Positions 11,227 to 20,123 of a stretch of 30,251 bases of DNA are shown piece by piece. Position 1 is the stretch's first letter; the number at the start of each line of letters is the position of its first letter. Under the pieces are notes generated by a model, which had not been told where the DNA came from, searched no databases, and saw only the letters and a list, made by a program, of their open reading frames with translations. This DNA is from Chrysomallon squamiferum (lineage: Eukaryota; Mollusca; Gastropoda; Neomphalida; Peltospiridae), in the NCBI GenBank assembly GCA_012295275.1, contig CM022675.1:17498189-17528439 (forward strand). The letters are read 5' to 3'. The translations under genes were made by a program, and so were the position numbers.

Positions 11227-13414
11227 TAGATAGATAGATAGATATAGATATATAAATATATATTGTTATTAATATTTAACTTTATTATTATCAGTACTGA
11301 ACTGGCTTATATTTAATTGCAAGTATTAAATTATTGTATTTATAAATATTTGGATTGGTGGACTTTACAGTCTATAAAAACTTGTATGTCAGTAATATAA
11401 TTAAACTTTGTCTCATCACAAAATAATAAACAGTTTGGATTTCAAGCATTATAAAGCAGTATGAACTTTAGATCCAGTCCATTAAACAGTAAACAGGTAT
11501 TAATATATCCAAAATCAAAAGAACAAGTTGCATAACGACTTAAGATTTTTTATTTAATAAACTGAAAGATAAAGAAAAACTAATTGAAGTTCTGTTCAGA
11601 ATTCAAAGAATAATCAAATGTTAATTGTTCAACCACTAAAAATATTCCAAGTTGATTTATCAAACGTCAAAGTTCAGGAGTTACTTTATACTCTCAATAT
11701 ATTTCAAAGTTAAAGTCTGCAGGTCTTAGAATGTTGAGCTTTGTGAGGAGAAGAAGGCATGCTGTCCTTCCTTAAGCATTAAAAGCAATGTCTAAGTATG
11801 TTGAGAATTAACTACAAAAAACTATGCTGCTCAACTAACCCATGCCTTGAATGATTAAAGGTTATTGATAAAAAAAAATAAGTTCTTACGAAAATACAAT
11901 CTTGTTTTCAAAGATTAGTAACAGAATGAAAACAATTAGTTTATGCACTAATTAAACATAAGTTCATTTCATTATTTATAATTATTAGTATTAATTGAAA
12001 ATGTTATGTCTTCTGATTATTGAATTACCACAGAAAATGTTAATTATTTTGTACTGCTTTTAATAATTTAATACATATGATTTCAGGACAACAAGTTTCT
12101 TGAAAGCTCACTATCTTTGGAAGAATTAGTGGTAGGTTTTAAACTTTCATTTGACTTTCTTTTAAAGTATTCTCATATTCCATCTTATTTATTACTTCAC
12201 CAAACATTTTATCCATCATTTGTTTTAAGAATCTTCCACTGTTTTATATTAAGACAAAAAGTAAACAGCTTTGTTTAAAAAATTAAGGAAACTCATAATA
12301 ACCCTCATAAAACATTTATAAAATTTATTATATTGTCCAACTAACAATAAAATATTTATGAACAATTATGACCACTGTAATAAAATAAGTAAATCGAATA
12401 AAAACAGTTTAAAGTAAAATTTGTTATATATTTTTACTTTTCAGACTGATAAATCCACTGACAGTAAGTTGCATATATAGATATATGTATATAGATACAT
12501 ATACATATACACATTCACACACGCATATCATTCCTTGTATCACATGAAACCTTTTATGTCATGTCAAGCAATATAAACAATTTAAAAACATGGACATCAT
12601 TCACAAACCGTTTTTTAAAATATACAAATTGAAGAATTAATTGTTCAACTATGATGACTTCTGAGAAAGATTAAATTAGAGAATTATTTATAAATTATTA
12701 CATTTCTTTTTGAAAGAGTGTGTGTCAGTTGACTCCCTTTACACTCTTAAATATAAGGCAGACCTTGATGATGATGAAAAAAGCATAATTAAGGAGAAAG
12801 AGGTTAATCCAAGTTCTGATTGGTCAATGATTGATGATATTATTTCCCACTTCAGTGGATCTGATATGTATGAAGATGTTGTTAAGATTTTGGTTAGTAT
12901 TGGCTAGTTATTGCTCAGTAAACCCTTGGAGTTATCATTATATCATTAAAAAAGAAGAAAAATATAAGCTCACCAAATAATTGTTAGTATACTGGGGAGA
13001 AGAAATTAAAATTTAAATGATAAATCAGTTTCATTTGATTAATAAAAACACCAGTGTCTATTTCAGTGTAGAGTTTCTTTTAAATGAAGTTCATAAGTTA
13101 GAATATCCTTAAGATCAGTTCCTCAGTTACCTTTTAGCAAAAGAAGCATTCAGATTTAATTTATATATATAAACATGTATATGAATATATATATATATTA
13201 CAGCTCTGTTTTATTTTATAATGAGTACAACAGTGTTAAAATTATATAATACAAAGTCAGTATGTTTTTCTTCATTCAGGAAATAAAGACTCCAAAGACA
13301 GGAGAGCCTGAAAATGATATCCAGTCAAAAAGGATGATTATAACATTTATAAAAAAAAAAAAAAAAAAATCATTATTCTCATATTATCAAATTAATGGAC
13401 CAAGAAAGTTTTAA
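10686..13414 (+). CDS. Gene 2: acidic protein with a duplicated helical segment (multi-exon, partial)
   Basis: Not recognised. Exons 10686-10740, 11010-11158, 12087-12131, 12445-12463, 12717-12892 and 13280 onward join with GT-AG introns of 269, 928, 313, 253 and 387 bp, and every junction keeps one open frame (phases 1, 0, 0, 1, 0). The encoded segment is rich in Asp, Glu and Ser and has no transmembrane stretch. Two exons (11010-11158 and 12717-12892) carry related sequences with the pattern W-S-x-x-x-[ED]-I-[VI]-S-x-F, then S-x-x-Y-x-D-x-x-K. This points to an internal duplication. The start codon is not in the confident part. The 3' end is ambiguous: translation may stop at 13412-13414, or the transcript may continue to 14778. 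Confidence 0.55.
11010..11158 (+). CDS. Gene 2 exon b, first copy of the repeated segment
   Basis: Acceptor CACTTACAG and donor TTATTT|GTAATT. It enters in phase 1 and leaves in phase 0, 49 codons plus two bases. It contains SSLYTASLEDDLDFEFD, then DTSWSLLNEIVSEF, then SEVYKDLAKLF. An in-frame ATG upstream at 10964 would give a signal-peptide-like start (MLNNYKFVFLVITLTA). That reads through the acceptor, however, and the phase match with the exon at 10686 makes splicing the better explanation. Confidence 0.6.
11174..11244. repeat. (TA)n followed by (GATA)n microsatellite
   Basis: About 25 TA units (11174-11224) and then about five GATA units, only 16 bp into the intron after exon b. Length variation here would sit close to a splice donor. 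Confidence 0.92.
12087..12131 (+). CDS. Gene 2 exon c (45 nt)
   Basis: Acceptor ATGATTTCAG and consensus donor GTG|GTAGGT. It is phase 0 at both ends and encodes DNKFLESSLSLEELV, a short amphipathic acidic segment. As a symmetric 45-nt exon it could be skipped without a frameshift. Confidence 0.5.
12445..12463 (+). CDS. Gene 2 microexon d (19 nt)
   Basis: Bounded by a strong acceptor (TATTTTTACTTTTCAG) and a strong donor (ACA|GTAAGT). It enters in phase 0 and leaves in phase 1, encoding TDKSTD plus one base. The split codon with exon e becomes AAG (Lys). Its 19-nt length would break the frame if skipped. The splice signals are among the best in the locus, but the small size leaves room for chance. 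Confidence 0.42.
12717..12892 (+). CDS. Gene 2 exon e, second copy of the repeated segment
   Basis: Acceptor TTTCTTTTTGAAAG and donor TTTTG|GTTAGT. It enters in phase 1 and leaves in phase 0, 58 codons plus two bases, the same phases as exon b. It contains SVDSLYTLKYKADLDDDEK, then SSDWSMIDDIISHF, then SDMYEDVVKIL. Compared with exon b it has about nine extra residues between the SLYT-like start and the Trp. Both copies end at the equivalent residue, which supports an exon duplication. Confidence 0.6.
13280..13414 (+). CDS. Gene 2 exon f, possible terminal exon
   Basis: Acceptor TTCTTCATTCAG. Phase 0 matches exon e. It reads EIKTPKTGEPENDIQSKR, then a stretch crossing an A19 run (Lys6), to TAA at 13412-13414. 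The residues after about 13340 look non-coding, and the A19 run makes the frame sensitive to one-base errors. Alternatively a weak donor (CCA|GTCAAA, GT at 13324-13325) ends the exon in phase 2, which would fit an exon beginning at 14153. Which end is used cannot be settled here. Confidence 0.4.
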   Translation, partial: EIKTPKTGEPENDIQSKRMIITFIKKKKKKSLFSYYQINGPRKF

Positions 13415-14152
13415 ATTATATTATTAGCATTTACAAACGTACAAAATATATGCCAAGAAATATTTGCATGACAAACTGAATAGATTTTGTATTTAGACAA
13501 AATCATCTTAAAAAGAGAGAGAACATTTTGTTAATGTTCTTGAACAGTAAATGTAGGTGGAAGTTTCACTCATGAAATTAAGAATTAATGTTAAAAATTG
13601 AATTAGTAGAAATTTATCTGTTTGAAAATTCTATAGACAATCACAAAGAGACTTGTGAATAGAAATAACTTGAAAAGAAGTGTTTGTCTTCTTATTTCCT
13701 CAAGTTATAAATGAGACTTTTTCTCTTTGAAAGGAGAAATATATGCTTTATATTTTCTATAAATACACCAAAAATTAAGAATGACATCTTTCATTAACAT
13801 CCATGAATTTGTTACATTTCTCATTGTTATTTAATATTTTGCAAAATTTCTTCTCTGAAGTTAATTATTTGAAATTAAACAAAAATGATGCAAAGGAATG
13901 ACCTGGTTATTGCTGCAGACCAGAGCCATTAGTTGTTAATCATAAACATGTAAATGTTGTAACATGAAAACATATATTTCTTGATTTGTTTTAGTAATTA
14001 TTGTATGACTTTTGACGTTTTCTCAAATTTGTTATTAAATTTTATTTGCCATGATGCTATTTGAAACCTTTGTTTAGTAATAATGTAACAATCAAATATT
14101 TGAAGCAGATTTATTAACGCAGTGATTAACTTTCAGATGAAATATTTTTCAG
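13415..14152. other. Intron or 3' flank of gene 2, no gene seen
   Basis: AT-rich, with no supported open frame. It is 3' UTR if translation stops at 13414, or an intron if splicing continues to 14153. An earlier acceptor-like CTTTCAG at 14131-14136 precedes the one used in the model below. Confidence 0.4.
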
Positions 14153-14244
14153 CTGTGTCAAAAGTGAATATCAAATAAATATCAAAATCTGCCTTCTAAA
14201 TGTTTTAAAAGAATTAATGGAAACAGGACAAGTGTTCAAAAATG
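14153..14244 (+). CDS. Candidate gene 2 exon g
   Basis: Acceptor ATATTTTTCAG. After one base it reads 30 codons, including CVKSEYQINIKICLLNVLKE and LMETGQVFKN, and ends in phase 1 at AATG|GTGTGT. The split codon with the exon at 14711 becomes GAC (Asp). It looks like a real amphipathic helix. The donor is mediocre, and the link to upstream exons depends on a weak donor at 13324. An alternative start at 14137 is also open. Confidence 0.35.
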
Positions 14245-14602
14245 GTGTGTATTTATAAATAAAACTTAACATAGCTATATCATCTTGTTATCAAACCTAA
14301 TCTAAATCATTAAGTTAATTTCATATAATAGTACTGAAGGCTACATATCAGTACAGCATTTTGAGAATACATTGTCTTTAGAATTATATACAAAAAATAA
14401 ATATAATATATAGGTATATACTTAATTTTGAGATATAAATATTACATAAATTGGAGTTCTAGCTGAAAATATATTAGGGTTTTATTAAATTGGGCTTTTT
14501 CACAACCTGGTTAGTGTCATAAAACTAGTATAGTGGCCATAAGAAGTGAACATAAAATATGAATGGGTGGAATCATCAAATTTTCTTTTATAATTTATGA
14601 AA

Positions 14603-14605
<3 letters not shown>

Positions 14606-14639
<34 letters not shown>

Positions 14640-14652
14640 CACATATATATAT
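14606..14652. repeat. (TA)n / (AC)n microsatellite
   Basis: About 13 TA units, then short CA-rich and TA-rich runs, in the interval between candidate exons g and h. Confidence 0.88.
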
Positions 14653-14710
14653 CCCATTGGTTATCTTGCATTGAGATGTTCCTAAACAAATATTCACTCA
14701 TTTGTTGCAG

Positions 14711-14778
14711 ACAAAGATGGAGAACAAAGTACAGCTGCCATTCTTCCCGGATATGACAGCCTAACACTAACAAACTAG
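14711..14778 (+). CDS. Candidate terminal exon h of gene 2
   Basis: Acceptor TCATTTGTTGCAG, a good one. After two bases completing the split Asp codon it reads KDGEQSTAAILPGYDSLTLT plus Asn, and stops at TAG (14776-14778). Codon use is balanced, unlike the AT-rich flank, which supports coding. An AATAAA follows 22 bp later. This would be the natural 3' end of gene 2 or of a short neighbouring gene. Confidence 0.42.
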
Positions 14779-14799
14779 TAACTTTTTTGTTCTTTTGTA

Positions 14800-14805
14800 A
14801 ATAAA
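14800..14805 (+). promoter_or_regulatory. Candidate polyadenylation signal
   Basis: AATAAA in TTGTAAATAAATATATC, 22 bp past the TAG of candidate exon h. Confidence 0.35.
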
Positions 14806-16187
14806 TATATCTTACCTGCACTTTTGTTAGTATTTTAAATAGTGAAATAGTAATTATTCTAAACGTCAATTTGTATTTTAACAGTGATGCAGTATTCAGT
14901 TTATTCAATTATTTTTTATATGTTTATATCCATGTTGAAGCATGTTAGTTTTCAATAGCAAGTCTTTCTTAATACCTTGGATGTGATGTGATGAAAACCA
15001 ACATTTAATTGGATAAATGTATGGTTTCCAGTCTTTTTACACCACAACCAGAAACATTCCCAGACAAAACTTGATTGACAGGTGGCACTGCAGTGTAGTC
15101 ACTAACACAACACAAAGCAGATTTTCAGTATCTAATTTTGATTTTATATTTATATAAAAACTACTAATAGTAATAATAATCATAGTTAATTATATAAATT
15201 TAAAAAGTTTCAAAATATAGTTTTTGAAATTTAAGGGGTTTAGTTCTTTTTCTTTGGACCCACCCAATTATAAATAATTCTCACAAAATCAGTCGCTTGT
15301 TGGAAAAATTCAAAAATGAGTTATTAGTACCAGTTGAAAGAGCAGCATTACTATTTTGTTATAAGTTATTGTAAATGAAATTCAATCAGTTCTAACGGGA
15401 GCTATGCGGTGATAAACGCGTTGAGGATAAAAATCGCAAAATGCAGAAAACGGCTTTTGAAGTATTTGATTTATTTGGGGGTATTTTATCTTTATCTGGA
15501 TTACCATGGACGGATCATTATAATCTGCTAATATGAACACAATATCTTTGTTAGAAAAAACACGCAGATGTTTTAATTATTTTGTAGTTACACCGTTAAG
15601 AAACATAACGAACCAGTACTACAGTTATTCTTTGGTTTACATGACACATCTCACTTAAGCTTGTACCAGTCAGTGCTTTTCTCTTGATACTGTATTAATA
15701 TTTAAAATAAAATTCTTGTTTGAAATAATGAATAATAAAATAATTATTACCCTGTTTAATTTCAATAATGTTTTCTAAAATGGAAAAATTATGTTAATGT
15801 GATACAGAAAATTAAATGGTGTATCTGCTAGCTTAAAGATAATATATTCTCAAGAGTTTTATACTGAAACATAATTTGTTATGTAATTACCATGTTTAGT
15901 AACAAAGGCTATATCTACTTATGTAAATATAAACATTGTTAAAGCCAGGAATCACTGTTTTACCACTGATCAGTAAAGAGTTAAAATATTTTTTCTTCTG
16001 AGCAATAATAAAAACAAAACATCATTTTAAGTAACTGATATATTTTTATTTATTTCTTTTTTCACGGCCTCGTTTATGTGGTAAAGAAGGTCGACTGTTG
16101 CCTACCCTGCAGCAGTGCCCTGTCACCGCCGCTTAAATGGAAACAAAAAGTTAACATTCTTCCCCGCTTTCGAAATCTCTGCTGAAT
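14806..16187. other. Intergenic spacer between gene 2 and the repeat complex
   Basis: AT-rich, with no supported coding region. A few CpG-containing patches (15395-15460) break the composition. From about 16060 the sequence becomes clearly GC-richer, before the first inverted-repeat arm is recognisable. Confidence 0.45.
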
Positions 16188-16581
16188 GTTGTCAGCTGCC
16201 TGTGCACAGGGCGCTGTGAACAAGAACACGTGGTGCTTGTAAAAGACATGGATTGGAGACACAAGGAAACAAATGTCTTCAATGCCACAACCGACGTTGA
16301 TGCTTGCTGTCTTACACACCACTCTCTCCTACATTCCTCTTTCGTAAATGTGGGTCAGCGGGTCACATACAAATAAGTAGGAATCGTTCTGTTTTTTGAA
16401 CCTCTTCTCTCAAAACTGTAACGCTCACCATCGTCTTCGATGACTAATTCCCGCCGAACGTAGTTGCATGTCTTCTCAATGTCAGAAACACAAACACGCA
16501 AACGTGCTCACCATCAAATTTAGATCATTCTACACACACACGTTGTTAGCTACATGTGTACACGGCGCTATGAACAGGAGC
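16188..16581 (-). repeat. Left arm of a large inverted repeat
   Basis: The reverse complement of this stretch follows 16847-17250 nearly base for base. Shared landmarks in the same order are GTGTACAC-x-x-x-AGCTAACAACG, CTAAATTTGA-x-GGTGAGCAC, TTCGGCGGGAATTAGTC, GAAGACGATGGTG, GTGTGTAAGA, and CTCCAATCCATGTCTTTTAC (20 identical bases). Over about 130 bp around the last landmark there are no gaps. Both arms can be read as a short Cys-containing frame, but the differences do not favour third positions, so I treat it as repeat DNA. Confidence 0.75.
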
Positions 16582-16846
16582 AATTCTTGCGCGCTTCCAG
16601 TGTAATAGTCGTGAAAGAAACAGCACCGACATCTGCTGCTTTCCGAGCTATCTTTTGTTTCTCTGTATGTTGCTTACAGTGAGGAATAAAGCAATTGCTC
16701 TTCCACCGATCACGTACTTTTCAATGTGCGTGTCTCTCACAGGGAAAACAAATAAACTTGCCGTTCGGCTGGAACGCCTTTTTGAAGACGATGGTGCCCT
16801 GAGCCGATTCTAACAGTGAGTTCGGAACACCTTAAAGAGAAGAGCT
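16582..16846. other. Spacer between the inverted-repeat arms
   Basis: 265 bp. It includes another partial copy of an arm motif (CGTTCGGCTGGAAC, then GAAGACGATGGTGCCCTGAG, about 16763-16803), so the spacer itself derives partly from the same repeat family. No gene seen. Confidence 0.5.
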
Positions 16847-17250
16847 TCCTGTTGAGAGCCCCGTGTACACAGGCAGCTAACAACGCGTATGTGTGTAATC
16901 ACCTAAATTTGAGGGTGAGCACAATTACATGTGTGTGTTTCTGAGAGCGAGAAGACAAGAAAATACATTCGGCGGGAATTAGTCTCCGAAGACGATGGTG
17001 CGCTGTGCAGCGTCTTAGCGTTCGAGAGAAGATCTTCAAAAACAAAACGATTCCAACGGGTTATTTGTGTCTGAGACAGTTAACCACCTTTAGAAAAGAC
17101 GATTGTAGGAGACAGTAGTGTGTAAGATGGCAAGCCTTAACGTCAATTGTGACACTGAACGCATCTGTTGCATTATATCTCCAATCCATGTCTTTTACGA
17201 TCAACAATATTTCCTGTTCACACCGCCGTGTACACAGGCAGCTAACAACG
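16847..17250 (+). repeat. Right arm of the large inverted repeat
   Basis: See the left arm. The motif GTGTACACAGGCAGCTAACA occurs both near the start of this arm (16863) and at its end (17228), 365 bp apart. The arm is therefore itself about one period of a tandem repeat. After the second occurrence the sequence changes to the inverted satellite-like copies. Confidence 0.75.
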
Positions 17251-17275
17251 TGTCTGTGTGTAATAACCTAATAAT

Positions 17276-17385
17276 TTCTTCTCCGGCTTCGCAACCACTC
17301 CCAGTACGTAAATTAAATGTAGACAAACGACACACGTCTGAATGCGTTCTGTTATGACTGTTAAACCTCGTTTAAGAGAGATTAT
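17276..17385 (-). repeat. Diverged satellite-related copy in reverse orientation (1)
   Basis: The reverse complement shares AACAGAACGCATTCA and GGGAGTGGTTGCGA with the satellite monomer, in the same order and at similar spacing. Its + strand begins TTCTTCTCCGGCTTCG, the hallmark shared with copies 2 and 3. Confidence 0.5.
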
Positions 17386-17550
17386 GCGTGTAGGTGTTTG
17401 GTGTAATACAGAGATAAGGGACATGGCCGAGCGGTATTTCTGAGACACTAAGAGAACGGTAAAGTCATTACAATGGTACTAGAGAGATTTGTCAAAGAAA
17501 AGAGGGTGCGTACCGTTTAATGACTAGTACCCGCTGAGCGGGAAAATGAA

Positions 17551-17668
17551 TTCTTCTCCAGCTTCTCAACTTCTCGTACTATTTAACTTTGAATCGTATG
17601 TAGACGTAGCTATCAGCATTGAATGCGTTCTGTTGTCAAGCAGTTCTTCCTACGGCGTTAAGAGCAAA
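17551..17668 (-). repeat. Diverged satellite-related copy in reverse orientation (2)
   Basis: The clearest inverted copy. Positions 17614-17634 are the exact reverse complement of the 21 bases at 17893-17913 in the first direct monomer. On both sides the alignment continues: CTGCTTGACAACAG, then CATACGATTCAAAGTT, then AGTACGAG on the reverse strand all occur in direct monomers (e.g. around 18730, 19618 and 18450). Confidence 0.7.
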
Positions 17669-17798
17669 CCTTTAAATCTAGTTTAAAACTTGTGGTGCGT
17701 GTGTGTGTCTTCTGAGGAAACACCAATACGGATGATATAAGGGACCTGGTACAGTCTAGGAGAAAGGAAACAGGTATGCAGGTAGCAAGAAAATTAAT

Positions 17799-17877
17799 TT
17801 CTTCTCTGGCTTCGAAGACACTCCTAGTACGTAAATTTCAAGTGTACGTAGACACACCAGACACGTCGGAATGCGTT
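17799..17877 (-). repeat. Diverged satellite-related copy in reverse orientation (3), abutting the array
   Basis: It shares TTCTTCTC, CGAAGACACTCCTAGTACGT and GGAATGCGTTT-like landmarks with copies 1 and 2. It ends within GAATGCGTTT, which overlaps the first bases of the first direct monomer (17873), so the orientation switch happens at that point. Confidence 0.5.
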
Positions 17878-18070
17878 TAAAGACCTGCTGAAAACAGAAC
17901 GCATTCAATGCTGTCTGTTACGTGTGCATACGATTGAAAGTTTCGGAGTGAGAGGTGTTGCGAGGTGTGTTCGTCTCTTGTCAATAAACAGAAACACGCA
18001 CTACCTCATCGAAATCAGATCTAATGATTAACCCTTAACAGCGTTTAAAGACCTGCTTGAGAACTGAACA

Positions 18071-18539
18071 CATTCAATGCTGTCTGTTATGTGTGTGTAC
18101 GATTGAAAGTTTCGGAGTGCGAGCGGTTGTGAGGTGTGTTCGTCTCTTCTCAATAAACAGAAACACAGACTACCTCATCGAAATCAGATGTAATGATTAA
18201 CCCTTAACAGCGTTTAAAGACCTGCTTGAAAACAGAACGCACTCAATGCTGTCTGTTATGTGTGCATACGATTGAAAGTTTCGGAGAGCGAGCGGTTGCG
18301 ATGTGTGTTCGTCTCTTCTCAAAAAACAGAAACACGCACTACCTCATCGATATCAGATCTAATGATTAACCCATAACAGCGTTTATAGACCTGCTTGAGA
18401 ACTGAACGCATTCAATGCTGTCTGTTACGTGTCCGTACAATTCAAAGTTTCGGAGTACGAGTGGTTGCGAGGTGTGTTCGTCTCTAGTCAATAAACGCAC
18501 ATACCCACCAGCTCATCAAAATCAGATGTAATGATTAAC
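18071..18539 (+). repeat. Higher-order duplication, copy 1 (469 bp)
   Basis: By eye identical to 18916-19384, including private variants (CACTCAATGC, CTCAAAAAACAG, ACCCATAACAG, GTACAATTCAAAG). The offset is 845 bp, exactly five monomers. Identity breaks at both ends. Confidence 0.85.
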
Positions 18540-18710
18540 ACTTAACAGCGTTTAAAGAGCTGGTTGAGAACTGAACGCATTCAATGCTGTCTGTTACGTG
18601 TCCGTACAATTGAAAGTTTCGGAGTACGAGCGTTTTCGAGATGTGTTCGTCTCTTGTCAATAAACGCATATACCCACCAGCTCATCAAAATCAGATGTAA
18701 TGATTAACAC

Positions 18711-18940
18711 TTAACAGCGTTTAAAGACCTGCTTGACAACTGAACGCATTCAATGCAGTCTGTTATGTGTCTGTACGATTGAAAGTTTCGGAGTGCGAGC
18801 GGTTGCGAGGTGTATTCCTCTCTTCTCAATAAACAGAAACATGCACTACATCATCGAAATCAGATGTAATGATTAACCCTTAACAGCGTTTAAAGAGCTG
18901 GTTGAGAACTGAACGCATTCAATGCTGTCTGTTATGTGTG
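18711..18940 (+). repeat. Seven-monomer-spaced duplication, copy 1 (230 bp)
   Basis: By eye identical to 19894-20123, offset 1183 bp (7 x 169), sharing rare variants such as TTGACAACTG, GTGTATTCCTCTC and ACATGCACTACATC. Confidence 0.8.
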
Positions 18941-19384
18941 TGTACGATTGAAAGTTTCGGAGTGCGAGCGGTTGTGAGGTGTGTTCGTCTCTTCTCAATA
19001 AACAGAAACACAGACTACCTCATCGAAATCAGATGTAATGATTAACCCTTAACAGCGTTTAAAGACCTGCTTGAAAACAGAACGCACTCAATGCTGTCTG
19101 TTATGTGTGCATACGATTGAAAGTTTCGGAGAGCGAGCGGTTGCGATGTGTGTTCGTCTCTTCTCAAAAAACAGAAACACGCACTACCTCATCGATATCA
19201 GATCTAATGATTAACCCATAACAGCGTTTATAGACCTGCTTGAGAACTGAACGCATTCAATGCTGTCTGTTACGTGTCCGTACAATTCAAAGTTTCGGAG
19301 TACGAGTGGTTGCGAGGTGTGTTCGTCTCTAGTCAATAAACGCACATACCCACCAGCTCATCAAAATCAGATGTAATGATTAAC
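18916..19384 (+). repeat. Higher-order duplication, copy 2 (469 bp)
   Basis: The second copy of 18071-18539, offset by five monomers. Confidence 0.85.
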
Positions 19385-19893
19385 CCTTAACAGCGTTTAT
19401 AGACGTGCTTGAAAACAGAACGCACTCAATGCTGTCTGTTATGTGTGCATACGATTGAAAGTTTCGGAGAGCGAGCGGATGCGATGTGTATTCGTCTCTT
19501 CTCAAAAAACAGAAACACGCACTACCTCATCGACATCAGATATAATGATTAACCCTTAACAGCGCTTAAAGAGCTGCTTGAGAACAGAACGCATTCAATG
19601 CTGTCTGTTACGTGTCCATACGATTCAAAGTTTCGGAGTGCGAGTGGTTGCGAGGTGTGTTCGTCTCTAGTCAATAAACGCACATACCCACCAGCTCATC
19701 AAAATCAGATGTAATGATTAACACTTAACAGCGTTTAAAGAGCTGGTTGAGAACTGAACGCATTCAATGCTGTCTGTTATGTGTGCATCCGATTCAATGT
19801 TTCGGATTGCGAGCGGTTCCGATGTGTGTTCGTCTCTTTTCAATAAACAGAAACACGCACTACCTCATCGAAATCAGATCTAATTATTAACCC

Positions 19894-20123
19894 TTAACAG
19901 CGTTTAAAGACCTGCTTGACAACTGAACGCATTCAATGCAGTCTGTTATGTGTCTGTACGATTGAAAGTTTCGGAGTGCGAGCGGTTGCGAGGTGTATTC
20001 CTCTCTTCTCAATAAACAGAAACATGCACTACATCATCGAAATCAGATGTAATGATTAACCCTTAACAGCGTTTAAAGAGCTGGTTGAGAACTGAACGCA
20101 TTCAATGCTGTCTGTTATGTGTG
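19894..20123 (+). repeat. Seven-monomer-spaced duplication, copy 2 (230 bp)
   Basis: The second copy of 18711-18940. Confidence 0.8.

Noticed and set aside
16074-16322. 82-residue minus-strand frame resembling a plus-strand frame at 17118-17357
   Set aside because: The similarity comes from the inverted repeat. Substitutions are not concentrated at third codon positions, and the frames diverge where the repeat ends.
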